A stretch of 64,000 nt of DNA, from positions 1,922,001-1,986,000 of the forward strand of contig NC_091280.1 in assembly GCF_042100115.1 (NCBI RefSeq). Reading direction: 5' to 3'. The number at the start of each line of letters is the position of its first letter. Position 1 is the stretch's first letter. Of this stretch, positions 34,755-46,279 are shown in pieces. Below the pieces are notes generated by a model that ran no database searches, was not told where the DNA came from, and saw nothing but the letters and a program-made list of their open reading frames with translations. The position numbers were made by a program, and so were the translations under genes. The stretch is from Alternaria dauci. Its lineage: Eukaryota > Ascomycota > Dothideomycetes > Pleosporales > Pleosporaceae.

Positions 34755-35723
34755 CTATAAAGATATGAGGCTGACGATGGCCAACAGGGAAGCCACGCCC
34801 CAGCTTTGGCAGCGTATTGTTCCTGGGGCAGCATTCGCCGTTTGCTCTGCCACAGAAGTAGCTGCTGTGGGAGAACTCGTCGCATCCTCACTGGACAATA
34901 CAATTGTTGAGACAGTTGCCGGTGGCCCTGCTGCTGAAGAAGTCGGAGCTGGTGGGGTGTTGTCGGTGGGCACAGCAGTCGCAGTCGCACTCTCTGGACT
35001 CAACGTCCTTGATATTACGACTGCTGTACTTTTTGCCGGTCTCGGTGTAGGCAGACTACTAGGTAATGCCTCCGCGTTACCGCCCGCACAGTCCGCCTCA
35101 CCCCCAAGCTTCACAACCATACCAACCCCAGCCATAGCATCTCCCAATCCATTATTGTCTTGAAATTGTGTAACATCGAAGGCCTCGTCGTCTCCTGGTA
35201 ATTGTAGATCCGTGATTTCTTTCCTACCAGGGTTCGTGTACATCAAGAAACTATACTGTCGGTTGTCGCCCTTCTCTTCAACTGAGCCAGGAGCGATATA
35301 GTCAAGAAGAGCGGGAGAGCTAGTATTGATGTTGGTGATTTCGAAATTGTATTTGAAGTTTGCGCGGACGTAGTGGAGTTTTCGTGAGTCTGGACAAGTA
35401 GTGTCGACCATGATGATCGTGTACAGCGTGCTAGAAGAGATACCGCTGCTGTCACCAAGGGCGAATGTAGGCTCCTCTGCAACCGCTGGATGAACGTAAG
35501 ATTCAGAGCCTTGTGTTGGGATGAGGAACTAACCGTCTCTCTCAAAAACCGTTCCGTCCCTGAAGCCATCGACTGCGTCGCCAGTAAATGAGACCTGTAC
35601 TTCGTCGCCGTCTGGACGAAAGCCAGATTGAAGATCATCGGGTATGATAGTCTCGTCTTGCGCTGCAGTGAATGCGATGAGAGCAGCGATGAACGTTGCG
35701 TGTCTGAGGTAATGAACAACCAT
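34755..35723 (-). CDS. Secreted GPI-anchored PEBP-like protein
   Basis: Two exons on the minus strand, 35723-35534 and 35485-34755, 306 aa. The start MVVHYLRHATFIAALIAFTAAQ is a good signal peptide; the next upstream in-frame ATG (35849) would bury it. The mature part resembles phosphatidylethanolamine-binding proteins: LYTIIMVDTTCPDSRKLHYV takes the place of the DPDAP block and GDNRQYSFLMYT that of the HRYVFLLY block, though both are degenerate. A Ser/Thr/Pro-rich stalk of about 80 residues follows, then a hydrophobic C-terminal tail (WGVASLLAIVSLISL) as in GPI-anchored cell-wall proteins. The intron uses GTTAGT and TCCAG. Ligand and role are unknown. Confidence 0.7.
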
Positions 35724-36691
35724 GATGTGCAGATTATGGGATGCAAGGGTCTTAATGATAGACGGGAAAGACCGGCCCAGATACGATTCGATGATACAGC
35801 TGTCTTCATTCTGCGGTAGACCGTAGACGTAGGATATATAAATCCTCAATTATCTTCGCATTCTGCCCAGATCAAGTCCAAGACGGACATTCACACCCGC
35901 ATACACGGCCCCAAACTGCCCGTTGCGCCCCAAACTCTGTGCACGCAGCTGCTCCTGGAAGGCGTACGTCAAAATAGAGCTCAGAATTGGCAATCGGCTG
36001 ATCGCCAGACAATACGCGCGTTGGATCGCGGTGTTGCCGTTTTTAGCAGCCTGTTGGCGCCTGGGTGTGCCTGTCAGCTGTTTCGGTTTCATCTTCGTCC
36101 GGGAGCCAGGCAGCCGAGCGCTTCCACTGAGGAATCTGCCTTTGAGTACTGCGCAGCCACGCCACGTCGTCGATCGGCCCCCGTGTTTGCGATGAGTAGA
36201 TGAGGTATCATGCTGCCTGAGGTAGCCCTGGAGGTGATACGGAATTATAGCTGCCGAAGCTCTAAACAATTTGAGAAAACCTGCAGCGCACATCAGGCGG
36301 CTTCTGTGAGAGCCATCTCTAGGCCGCTGAGTGTGACTCTTTGGACATTTCTTTGTGCAACAGTGAATATTGCAGCTCGTGAGGTGAAGATGTGGTGTCA
36401 ATTTCGCAGGATCAGCAGAGTCCAAGATTCGGCCATGATGACAGATATACAATCGCACGCAGACGTTACCGAGATGCCACTGGCCTTCATCGTGAACACA
36501 GTAATGACAATATATGTGGATTCGAGAAGCAAACAGAATGCTACGCTCTCGTGTTGGCACGCCCGGAGGCGGTTGTTCCGGCCCCGGCATCACGTGGGGT
36601 CTCGCTTAGCATTTTCGCGCAACCCACGCAAAGTCTCGACGAATCCGACCACCTCGATCCATCTACATCGTCAACTCATACAACCGCCAAA
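35724..36691. other. Divergent intergenic region upstream of the eL43 gene
   Basis: About 970 bp between the divergent PEBP-like and ribosomal protein genes. The long overlapping frames here (for example 35850-36593 on the minus strand) are Cys/Arg/His-rich and lack domain logic, so I treat them as non-coding. Confidence 0.5.
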
Positions 36692-37179
36692 ATGACGAAG
36701 CGTACGACCCCCTTGGCCCTTGGGATATGGATAGTTATTGATTGCGACTGCAGGCACAAAGAAGGTCGGCATCACCGGAAAGTACGGTACCCGTTACGGT
36801 GCCTCGCTCCGTAAGCAGGTCAAGAAGATGGAGGTGCGCACACCCATACCAGCCCAGTACAGCCTCAGAAGAACGGCCCGCTCACACTCACGATAGATCA
36901 CACAGCACGCCCGCTACGTCTGCCAATTCTGCGGAAAGAACTCTGTCAAGCGTGAGGCCGTCGGTATCTGGAACTGCCGATCCTGCCGCAAGACCACCGC
37001 CGGAGGAGCCTACACCGTCTCGTAAGACTCCCCGCACATTATCGGACCCATACGCCATTGTCGAGAGACTCGCCGTGTCTGTACAGAACAGAAAAGTGCT
37101 AACCGCTATCCACAGTACTCCCGCTGCCGCTGCCACAAGGTCAACGATCCGTCGTCTCCGAGAGATTGCTGAGGTTTAA
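36692..37179 (+). CDS. rpl43: 60S ribosomal protein L43 (eL43, L37Ae family)
   Basis: Four exons, 36692-36701, 36754-36833, 36897-37021 and 37116-37179, 92 aa, exactly the family length. The first exon codes for only MTK plus one base. The protein reads [20 protein letters not shown] and ends [13 protein letters not shown]. The C4 zinc-ribbon cysteines are in YVCQFCGKN and WNCRSCRK. It belongs to the large ribosomal subunit. All three introns (GTACGA...GCAG, GTGCGC...ATAG, GTAAGA...ACAG) are fixed by the conserved protein. Intron-rich small ribosomal protein genes are normal in this group of fungi. Confidence 0.97.
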
Positions 37180-38793
37180 GGGAACATTGGGCACTGGGGT
37201 GGAGTTCTTCGAGCGTTTTCTCTGCATCGGCAGTCATGACCCGATAAAAGGGCTCATTGCAGCATTCGGATGCCGGTCTCATAACGATCATGGGTTTATC
37301 AGGAATTCACACAAAGCAATGGCACCATCATGACAGAACAAATATTGTCCTTGTTCTTGCCCTGCGGCAACGCTGTGATGAATGCACTGCTAATCTCGTG
37401 AGAGGTTCAAATGTGTTTTCTGCGGCTCATTGTGTCGTCTCGTATCCTGCTCATCGGTCCTAGTCACGTCACTAGTCTTACTAGTTTATCACATTCCTGG
37501 GGTATACAGCGGTACCGTTGTGGTCGGCATGGATACCATCTTGACTAAAAGGATCTGCATTAGTGTTATCACCCTGACACCTGCAAGAACGGCGATCGTC
37601 GCTGACGCGGAACATGGTCACGCAACCGAAATGACATCGTCACCATACCTTGTATCGCCACTCGCACTTGACACGCCATGGTGGCCGTTGGACTTGGGAA
37701 ACTAGCCCGCGCAGATGCAAACGTACCACTCCTCACCCACATGTGACTTGGAAACTCGACAAGCCATCCATGGTATTTAAACCGCGACTTCAACTAATCC
37801 CACGTAATCCCACCTTAACCTTGAAGCTCCACACTTGCCAAGAAATATTATCAGGAGAGAATTTGGAAGGTATGAGGTAGTAGGGCTTGTCGTCCCAGTG
37901 ATCGATACACTCGGTCACGGGGAAAAATCGAACGTTCACTCCTGCATCGCCGAAGACGAGCTTTGGATAGTGTTCGATTATTTCTCACGACGACGTGGAT
38001 ACGCTCTCAAATGTGAAACAGGTACGAGCACAAGGTACATCTGTAGTGTGCAACAGGCCTATATGTTTGACATTTTGCAGGATAAGCGAGCCCGCCGCGC
38101 AATGCAATCGCGTGGGATAGTGAGGCACATAGTGGAGGCAGATACACAGCGATCATCGATATGATCGAGGTCGTACACAAGGAGCCTTTAGATCAGACCA
38201 CTGAACGGCGTTACATGCGTGCTCGGACACGCGCGGCCGCCGAGGATTAACCTAGGATCTAGGCTTGCTTAAAGCGTATTACGCAGTATGCAAATTCTGG
38301 CTTAAGGCTACCCACATACGACGTCATGCCGCCATCCTGCCGGCCGGTCCGCCCACTAAGTGGAGTTCCGCAGAGCCTCAACACCAAACTCTTCTCACAA
38401 TCACGGGACGCTAGAGCGCATAGTGTCCGTACACGTTAGAGATAGCAGATTTTTCTCGTCCGATGCACTGCTTGGCGACACTGAGCGAATCTGCTGAGCA
38501 GTTATGCACAAGCACTATGACGTCGAATGTGAAAACACATGGATATCCCTTACCACGGCTCAGCATTCTTCTGCCAGCCTGTCGGGTATTTACGGTCAGG
38601 CCGTGAATAGGACGGGTGCCATCCCACACCGCCCCTAGTGGCCAACGATGCCGGTACCTCGCCGGTTTTGATAAGCAGGATGTACATGTCTGCTTTCGCT
38701 CCTAAATACCATACCTCTGCCTAGTTATGGTCGTCAGTCTCCCTCCTCCTCTTTGCTTCCCCAAACACTTCCCCACTTTAAATATCAGTCAAC
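37180..38793. other. Intergenic region without a supported gene
   Basis: 1.6 kb between two plus-strand genes. One frame (37835-38164) reads through 109 codons but shows no domain and no start context I trust. I see no repeat or RNA gene. Confidence 0.45.
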
Positions 38794-40653
38794 ATGTCTG
38801 GGTACTACGGTCCATCCTTTAATCACAAATCCTCGAGACCCCCGTCTCTAGCAGCGTCAAGAGCAAACTCATACATAGCGGCTCGTAGTGCTCCTGTTAC
38901 GCCTCGAAATGGCTCGATTGCTACTCCACGCAATGCTTCCATCGCCGCCACCATCGCCGGCACGACCGCGAACCAGACTGCTGCCAACACTGCAGCCAAC
39001 ACAGGCCCTTCAACACCCGCATTGCTCTCAAGAGTAAATAGCAAACTAGAAAATGGAGCCGAAGGAAAAGAGGAAACCCCTTCAATGAACTCGGAAATCT
39101 TGCGCAACGAAAAGGGTGAACTCATGATTGGCAGAATCGCGGGCGGCAAGCATCTCACCGATGATGTGGAGGACATCGATCCCGCTTGCGGCGAGATCAA
39201 GAGAGTCGACATCGATATGCCTCTTACCTTGACCGAGATGGTCAACCACGGGGGCAAGGAGTACATTGTACTCAGCTTCGCCACTGGCGACAAAGAGAAC
39301 CCGTTCAACTGGAACCCCTGGTACAAGCGCAGCATCACCACGATGCTGAACCTGATGACGCTGTTTATCGGTCTCGCGACAACGGCATATAGTTCGGGAA
39401 TCAACAGGATGTGTGCAGAGTTTGGCGTTGACACAATCTATGGCCAGCTTGGGCTGTTCACCTTCAACATCTCTTGTGCCATCGCACCCATGGTACTGGC
39501 TCCCTTCTGTGAGCTTGTTGGCCGCAAGATCGTATACGCCAGTGCTTTCCTCTGCTTCTCACTCATATTCATCGGCCTTGCGCTCGCACAGAACATCTCC
39601 ACTATCATCGGCCTCCGTCTACTACTTGGTCTCTTCGGCTGCGTTGGTACCATTCTCGTCGGTGGAACTTTTGACGACATGTACGAGCCTCACAAGCGTG
39701 GTCGCCCGATGGCCATGTTCGCTTTCGTCGCCATCTTCGGTACTGTCGCTGCGCCCATATACGCCGGCTTCATCGACCAATCGCTCGGCTGGCGATGGGT
39801 TGAAGGTATCCAGGGTCTCGCCAATATTCCTCTCTTGATTCTTATCTTCGTCGCTTTTCCCGAGACCCGTGGCGGTGCTAAGCTACACAAGCGGGCCAAG
39901 CAGCTACAAAAGGCGACTGGTGACGATCGATACGTCGCAGAGGACGATATCTACACCCCCGATGTCAAGTCTATGCTGAAGGCCTCTTCCGTCAAGGCGG
40001 TCCGCATGCTCGTTACTGAACCTGTCGTATTCGCCTTTGGTCTGTGGATTGCCTTCTGCTGGGCAGTAGTCTTCCTGTTTCTTTCGGTCATTCCCATCAC
40101 ATTCACCGAGAAGCGTGGTTGGTCTGAAGGTGTTAGCGGTCTGCCATACATCTCTCTTGCTGTCGGTACTTTCCTCGGTTGGGCTGCCCACCACTTCCAG
40201 ATGCGCAAGTACAACCAGCTACAGGAAGACCCCAACGTCCGTGTCGTTCCCGAGCACCGCCTATACGGTGCCATGTTTGGTGCTGTTTGGCTTCCCATTG
40301 GTCTCTTCATCTATTCCTTCACGCAGTACGGCTACCTGAGCTGGGTTGGCCCCGTCATCGGTCTCGCACCCATCGCGTTCGGTATCTTCTTCGTCTTCGA
40401 GAGCACATACTCCTACACTGCGGACTGCTATGGCGAGACCTCTTCTTCCGCCATTGCTGGTCAGGGGCTGATGAGGAACACTCTTGGTGCTGTTACGCCA
40501 CTTTTCGCCAACGCCTTCTTCCACAATGTTGGCAGTCAGTACGCTGGTCTTATCCTTGCGATGTTCGGCACAGTTCTGAGTTTGATTCCATTCGTTATGT
40601 TCAAGTATGGACATTTGCTCCGCGCAAGGAGTAAGTTGGCGAAGGAATACTAG
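38794..40653 (+). CDS. MFS multidrug transporter (DHA1 family)
   Basis: A single-exon gene of 619 aa. The first about 150 residues are cytoplasmic and low in complexity (Ser/Thr/Ala/Asn-rich, VTPRNGSIATPRNASI). The 12-span core begins after DKENPFNWNPWYKRS, the fungal DHA1 pre-TM1 signature. Further marks are the loop ELVGRKIVY, the TM4/TM5 region GRPMAMFAFVAIFGTVAAPI with motif C-like character, and LGWRWVEGIQGL. It is a probable drug/proton antiporter of the plasma membrane. The lack of introns distinguishes it from its neighbours but is usual for some DHA1 genes. The first MFS gene in the window (5057) is from a different branch. Confidence 0.9.
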   Translation: MSGYYGPSFNHKSSRPPSLAASRANSYIAARSAPVTPRNGSIATPRNASIAATIAGTTANQTAANTAANTGPSTPALLSRVNSKLENGAEGKEETPSMNSEILRNEKGELMIGRIAGGKHLTDDVEDIDPACGEIKRVDIDMPLTLTEMVNHGGKEYIVLSFATGDKENPFNWNPWYKRSITTMLNLMTLFIGLATTAYSSGINRMCAEFGVDTIYGQLGLFTFNISCAIAPMVLAPFCELVGRKIVYASAFLCFSLIFIGLALAQNISTIIGLRLLLGLFGCVGTILVGGTFDDMYEPHKRGRPMAMFAFVAIFGTVAAPIYAGFIDQSLGWRWVEGIQGLANIPLLILIFVAFPETRGGAKLHKRAKQLQKATGDDRYVAEDDIYTPDVKSMLKASSVKAVRMLVTEPVVFAFGLWIAFCWAVVFLFLSVIPITFTEKRGWSEGVSGLPYISLAVGTFLGWAAHHFQMRKYNQLQEDPNVRVVPEHRLYGAMFGAVWLPIGLFIYSFTQYGYLSWVGPVIGLAPIAFGIFFVFESTYSYTADCYGETSSSAIAGQGLMRNTLGAVTPLFANAFFHNVGSQYAGLILAMFGTVLSLIPFVMFKYGHLLRARSKLAKEY

Positions 40654-41503
40654 AAAGGACAGAGTTATTTAGTAATTGATAGCGCATAAGCGTAGCATAA
40701 TCAGCGATCTTATCGTTACATTCATATCACAACTCGTATGATGAGCTTCCGGTCAATTTGCGTGATTTTGGTGACAGCGACAGGCATAAGGTGTGACTTC
40801 CTAAATCCTTAGCTCGTGAGCGAAACGACAGCCAGAAGTCGACTTAGTCTCCTGCTTGCCACTGACAAGATTTTCTTTTCCCTTCGGTATAATTTGCCCG
40901 CATCGCATTACATTTATTGGCCCTGTACTTCCCGTGGCGTGAAAATTCAAATCTTACCCGAAACGAATCGCAATTCTCATTGATAGTCGTTAGGTGCTGC
41001 CACTCAATTCTGTGGAGATACATAACTCTAATCTAACCTGCTCGATACCGAACTGGGAGTTTTTGTTCGTTAGTTTTCGTAGAAGAGAAAGACCAAACAG
41101 CAGTAGTAATGGTCTTCTACATCTGGCCAACAACAACATCGACAGCGCCTTCGGTGTGATTAGCATGTAAGCGGTATAGGTTCTCACGATGTTGCTGCTC
41201 AAGAAGCCTGGCAATATTGTATACCGAAGAATACAAAATAGAGCTGAATAGACATAGATTTCAAAAACGGTGGTAAAAAGCGGTGGATAGTCAGGTTTAA
41301 TACCATTCAGGCATTCAGCCACTGATAGCCTAAGCAATTCCAGAGAGAAAAGAGTATTAAGCGATCCTCGTTTTTGATACTCTGATACCTCTTATCAGGG
41401 TGGATTCTGGGTATCGATCATCATGTCTAGACACTCACCTGTTGGTCCGGTCATTACGGCTAGCACATAATCATTGCGCCAGGATTGAAGTGTGTGTCGA
41501 TAA
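40654..41503. other. Convergent 3' intergenic region
   Basis: It lies between the 3' ends of the MFS and RWD-like genes. It is richer in A+T than the genes. No gene or RNA is supported. Confidence 0.5.
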
Positions 41504-41896
41504 TCATAAGCTTGAGTCGTCCCCAACATATCCCATGCCTTTCCGCCACCAGCCCCAAACACCCATCTTTTGCATGCTAGCACCAAAATCTTTCACGCTC
41601 TCCACTTCTTCCAATTTCCCATACGCGACACCATTTACCACTTCTTTCCCCTCAACTTCTTTGCCCGCAGGTTTCTTGACTAGCTGGAAGTCTTTGTAAC
41701 GTAGCCTCTGTACATTGGAAACCCATTCTCGTACACCTGTCTCAGAACCCTGGCAATACATGATGCCTGGACAACCGCCATAACGTAGTAGAGCGTATAT
41801 GTGACAGTTCGATGCTGCAGCTTTGAGCTTAGCAACCTTTTTGCGGGAAGTGATGTGATGGGTTCGGATTAGAGCGTTATAAATCGGTTGAGACAT
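41504..41896 (-). CDS. Small RWD/DUF1115-type protein
   Basis: A single exon of 130 aa on the minus strand, starting MSQPIYNALIRTHHITSRKK. The pattern of a His-rich start (RTHHITSRKKVAKLKAAA), then CHIYALLRYGGCPGIMYCQG and EWVSNVQRLRYKDFQLV, matches my memory of the C-terminal DUF1115 region found in RWD-domain proteins, which contains a GxPG loop. The N-terminal RWD half is absent, so it is a short form. The C-terminus (SMQKMGVWGWWRKGMGYV) is Trp/Gly-rich. Function is unknown. It is divergent from the Mrs2 gene with 244 bp between start codons. Confidence 0.6.
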   Translation of the reverse strand: MSQPIYNALIRTHHITSRKKVAKLKAAASNCHIYALLRYGGCPGIMYCQGSETGVREWVSNVQRLRYKDFQLVKKPAGKEVEGKEVVNGVAYGKLEEVESVKDFGASMQKMGVWGWWRKGMGYVGDDSSL

Positions 41897-42140
41897 GCCA
41901 TCGACATGAATACATTGAACGCAGAGGGCAGGCTGTATGTTTAGACTCGTGTGTGTGACGCATCTCTAGAAGGCGCTCAACAGATGGACGCGGTTGCACG
42001 TGACGTCACTAGCGCGAAACGATTTTCCAAGATCGCGGAATGCAAATGACGTGCAGGCGAGGCCTGAAGGATATTTCGAACGACTTCAACAACGACCGTA
42101 TGGATCGCTGCCGTATACGGAACCCTACGTATGGAAAGTT

Positions 42141-43996
42141 ATGAAGCCTGTTTTGCTTCATAGAGTCGCCGCCCCATCACCGTCGGTTCTGAGCTTCCTG
42201 AAAGCTCAAGTCACTAATGCATTTGAGCGGCCGTTGGCGCAATGCGCCCAGGTAGCCCCGCAACGACGTAGATACGGGACGAATATCAAATCTCAGATAC
42301 CTTTGGGAGACACAACATGCGGATCGAATACGCGAGGCTGGAAGAGAGGAGTGGGCACTGAAAGTAGGACATTCGCAACTTCACAGTGTTCCTCGGGCAC
42401 AAAGATCTCGCAACCAGTCTTCGAGACTTCACCCGTCGCTCCACAGACCACTGCTCTCTCATTGAGAGATGTCGATCCCCAGGGCACTCGGAAATTCTCT
42501 ACAACGTCGTCGAACCAAGCGTGGAATATCTTCAACTCGGCAAAGATGCGAAGATTGGCACAACTGCAAGCACCGAAACCGCCACCAGATGAAACATCTT
42601 CAGCAGCAACAGGGTTCGGGAGTAGCCTAGGACGTATAATGCGACCTACCAACGAACTCAAAATGCGTTGTACAGAACTTGACGAACACGGCAATGTCAC
42701 ACTTGTTAGTGGAGAGTTCAAGAAGAGCGAGCTTATCGCGAAGGTACGCACGGCAATGGGCCTGTCCACACTATATAGCTGATCATCGAAAATAGTACGG
42801 TCTGCTTCCTCGTGATCTTCGCAAGATCGATTCCTCGCTCCTCCCGCACATTCTCGTTCGACCTTCCGCGATCCTGATAAACCTCCTGAACCTTCGTGTC
42901 CTACTGAAGCACAATCGCGTCCTTGTATTTGACGCATATGGCACCACCGATTCGAAGTCACAGTCCGTCTTCATGTACGATCTCGATCTCAAACTCCGCC
43001 AGAAAGAATCCACGATCAATGGCACCCTTGCCTACGAGTTCCGAGCGCTAGAAGCTGTCCTCATAAGCGTAACACTGAGTTTGGAGAAGGAATTCGAAGG
43101 CGTCAGTGAGCCCGTGGTTCGAGTTCTGAGAGAGCTTGAAGAAGACATCGACAGGGACAAGCTACGATACCTGCTCATCTACAGTAAGAAGCTGGGTAGT
43201 TTCGAACAAAAAGCACGATTGGTCAGGAATGCACTAGAGGAATTGCTCGAAGCCGACGACGATCTCAGCGCCATGTATTTGACAGAGAAGGCGGAAGGCA
43301 AGACACGGGAAGAAGACGATCATACCGAAGTTGAAATGCTCCTTGAATCCTACCACAAGGTAGCCGACGAGATTGTACAAGCTGCTGAGAACTTGGTGTC
43401 TAGCATCAGGAACACTGAGGAGATGTACGTTCCTCCATACCCTTCTTTACTATTGTCCCTCTTAACTAACTCCATGTAGTGTCAAAGCTATTCTGGATGC
43501 CAACCGCAATTCCCTCATGCTTCTCGACCTCAAATTCTCTATCCTTACCCTCGCCATCACAGCCGGAACCTTCGTCGCTGCTCTGTACGGTATGAATCTG
43601 AAGAACTTCATTGAAGAATCCGATCTTGGGTTCTTCGGTATAAGCGCCTGGTGCTCAGTTTTCGGCTTCTTTGTTGCCGTATATGGACTGTCAAGGCTTC
43701 GTAAGGTGCAACGAGTCAGCATGTATGGCCATGGACCTGGCGCGCTCGTCAGCAGGGAGCCAACTAGGCCCACAGTAGCTCCAGGCAATGCGTGGGGCCT
43801 CGGTGCATGGGGTGGTGGCAGCAGAAACGGAGTTAGTCGAGGGGATATGGGCAGTACGATGCCGTCCGGTGCACCAGATCTGGGAGGTATAACGAAGAGG
43901 GGCGACACGCTGGCAAGTGTCATGGAGAGAGAAAGGGCCTTGGCAAGGAAGTTGGCCAAGGTGGAGCAGAGGGCTGATGACGCTACGAGACGTTAA
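42141..43996 (+). CDS. mrs2: Mitochondrial inner-membrane magnesium channel Mrs2 (CorA superfamily)
   Basis: Three exons, 42141-42743, 42796-43424 and 43480-43996, 582 aa. It conducts Mg2+ into the mitochondrial matrix. The long N-terminus is rich in Arg, Ser and Thr and should target mitochondria. The matrix domain starts near LKMRCTELDEHGNV and runs through YGLLPRDLRKID, restored by splicing, and a long helix (ALEAVLISVTLSLEKEFE). The channel signature YGMNLKNF is at about 447-454 after TM1 (ILTLAITAGTFVAAL), with TM2 at about 462-481. The C-terminus is Gly/Arg-rich with a final coiled coil. The start is the first ATG of the frame, since upstream codons are open only from a TTG. Confidence 0.95.
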
Positions 43997-44306
43997 GGTA
44001 GGCTCATCTGCTTTGTGTGGAAGGCAATTTTGTTTCTCTGATCTGTTTTTGATCTCTGCTCAGATATCCCTCCTCATTACTTCACGCTTTTTGTACGAAT
44101 AACGTATAGGTCTGGCTGCATAGCGATGGCGTTTGGGACACATGACAAGATGGGCATTCTTAGACTGGATACGCAAGTTGTATCATCACTGTATAGTAGT
44201 AAATGTGCCCAAGCCCTTGTTAGACTTGTCCTACCAAGCTTGCATTTAGCATTGGATTGTGTGCATTAACTCTGTCCCTGGTTTCATGACATCCAATTTT
44301 GTGTCA
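43997..44306. other. Convergent 3' region
   Basis: 310 bp between the convergent Mrs2 gene and the small minus-strand gene. Only UTR sequence is expected. Confidence 0.5.
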
Positions 44307-44801
44307 TTATGCACCAATGTTTCGATCCATATCCTTGCTTCCGCCGTATCCCTGTTCTCTCCTCTGCTTGGCCGCACTCTCATCGTCGTCGTTCAATGCT
44401 GCAGTACCGCCGAATCCAGCTGTTGGTGGTTAGCCCACTGTCCAGATACCATGACCGCTTGTTGTTGACGTACCTTCGGTCTTTGCCTCGCCTGTCGAAC
44501 TTGTCGTCTTACCACCCATACCGCCTTCCTGGATACTTTGTCCGTACCGGATCTTGTCTGCGGGGGTGATGCCTTGAGTGTTGGGCGCGCCGGGGTCGGA
44601 AGTCTTCTTGTGAACTGAGGTACCTTCTGAGGGGTCTAAATGAATTGATGGTTAGCGATTGCACGACACAAATGGAGGGTGAGAAGGCATACCGCCTAAT
44701 TGACCAGCTTCTTTGGCGTGAGGTTCAATGAAGGTGTGCACGCCTTCGTACTGGTTCTGACGCTCGCCGCCGGGCTCGGTATCCATAAGCTTGTCTGACA
44801 T
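44307..44801 (-). CDS. Small disordered protein of unknown function
   Basis: Three exons on the minus strand, 44801-44693, 44635-44474 and 44419-44307, 127 aa. Its size and three exons make it easy to miss. It is hydrophilic, without signal peptide or membrane span: MSDKLMDTEPGGERQNQYEG, later ITPADKIRYGQSIQEGGMGG and a tail QRREQGYGGSKDMDRNIGA. Both introns have strong sites (GTATGC...TTTAG, GTACGT...CAACAG), and the same open frame continues across both, which argues for a real gene. Composition (Gly, Asp, Lys, Gln, Thr) resembles fungal stress-induced or hydrophilin-like proteins, but I cannot name the family. Confidence 0.65.
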
Positions 44802-45071
44802 ATTTGCGAGTACGGTGATTAAACTGTTTTTGTGTGTATGAAAAGCTTGGTATATGGAAACGTAGGAGAGTATTTGGATTGGATGAGATTGTAGTGGAAT
44901 TGAAGCTCAGAAACTCGAGGTATGGGAAAGCTCCATGCTATGACGTAACCACCAAACGCCGAACGCGAAACGCGCTCTGTAGCGCCAGAACACCCTGGTG
45001 ATGACACATTAACTGCTTTTATCCTGCAATCGAACCAAACATGCAAATCTGCGGTTATGCCGAATCGAAAT

Positions 45072-46279
45072 CTATACCCATGGCGTAGCTGCGTCAATTG
45101 TTAGCTTCAATCCGTCTTTTTCGAAGTGCAGCATATACCTCTCGTACAACCTCATGTACTTTGCGACGAAAGCCTCCAGGTGGAATATCTGCTTAGCGCC
45201 CATCTTGCACCTATGCTCGTAAAACGCTGCCCACTTTATAACCTCAGGCTTCAATGCATCCTCGGTCAAGGGTATGAGTTTCCAGGTAAGCGTTTTTATG
45301 ATAGTTGTAGAATCGATGCAATGCGACAGCAAATCGTAAAGGGAGGCGCGGACTTGTAGAAGGCGTTGCGGAGATCGCTCCTCGACGATTTGGCGGGCGA
45401 TTTGCTGAATGAGTGCTTCCCAGTCAGGTGGGGGGATATGCGTCTGGTCGGTGATTTTCTCGCTGGTGGAATGTTAGCATTCATGGGGCTTTTGTGGTCT
45501 CAAAACATACTTCTGAGCGTGCACTGCTTCAAACATCAACAGCGCCTTCCTCAAGTTACGTCCGCTGTCCTTTGCTATCCTCTGGTTCAAACTCTCAACA
45601 TCTTTCCATCCCTCCTTCTTGCCTACTTTGCTCAGAACACTACAGATTTCAGTCTCTGTAGGCGCCGCAACCCTCACAAGGAGTGTTCTACTCCTGATAG
45701 GCGCAATGATGTTGCTCGTGGAGTTTGCGAGTAGTATCAATCGCAGGTTGGGACTGTACTTCTCCATGGTCCGCCTAAGTGCTGCTTGCGCATCTCTTGT
45801 CAAGTGATCTGCCTCGTTGATCACCACCACCTTGAAACGCTGCTTTGCGCCCAAATCGACCTGTTGTGTTTGCGCCACTTCCTTCAAAAGGTCCTGTACG
45901 ACCACTCTGTCGTAGTTCCCGACATCTGATGGTGTAATCTCAAGATGGTATACGGATGCGACGATGTTGAACTCGAGCTTGCGGTTTGTGGTGGTTTGGA
46001 AAACGCGTGCATCGATCTTGATCTTCTCGACACCGGGTCCATAGAGCTCCTTGAGAGTCGCGACGATGCGTGTCTTTTTGCCTGCGCCAGAAGGGCCATA
46101 TACGAGGAGATGTGGAAAGTCGCCGCTTTGTGCCTACACAATGTTGCGTTAGCCGCGTTTTGCCTGACGGACAATCTCAATGGCATCCTTACGAGGGCTC
46201 GTAGACGATCTGAAAGCTCGGGGTGATAGCTGAGCGCTTCAAGATTGCGCGGTCGGTGTTTGTCTACTAGGAGCGCCAT
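45072..46279 (-). CDS. rfc5: Replication factor C subunit 5 (clamp loader small subunit)
   Basis: Three exons on the minus strand, 46279-46193, 46133-45511 and 45462-45072, 366 aa. It is an AAA+ subunit of the RFC complex that loads PCNA onto primed DNA in the nucleus. MALLVDKHRPRNLEAL is the small-subunit start. The Walker A loop is GPSGAGKKT (about 42-50), the variant with KKT typical of Rfc5. The Walker B region is VVVINEADHLTRDAQAALRR and the arginine-finger segment SNIIAPIRSRTLLVRV, with the SRC-like motif reading SRT. Splicing at GTATGT...CCAG joins HAQN to EKITDQTH. Length agrees with yeast Rfc5. Confidence 0.93.

Noticed and set aside
35850..36593. A 247-codon minus-strand frame upstream of the eL43 gene
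   Set aside because: The composition is erratic (Cys, Arg, His, Pro) with no domain or start context. It overlaps the promoter region of a ribosomal protein gene.
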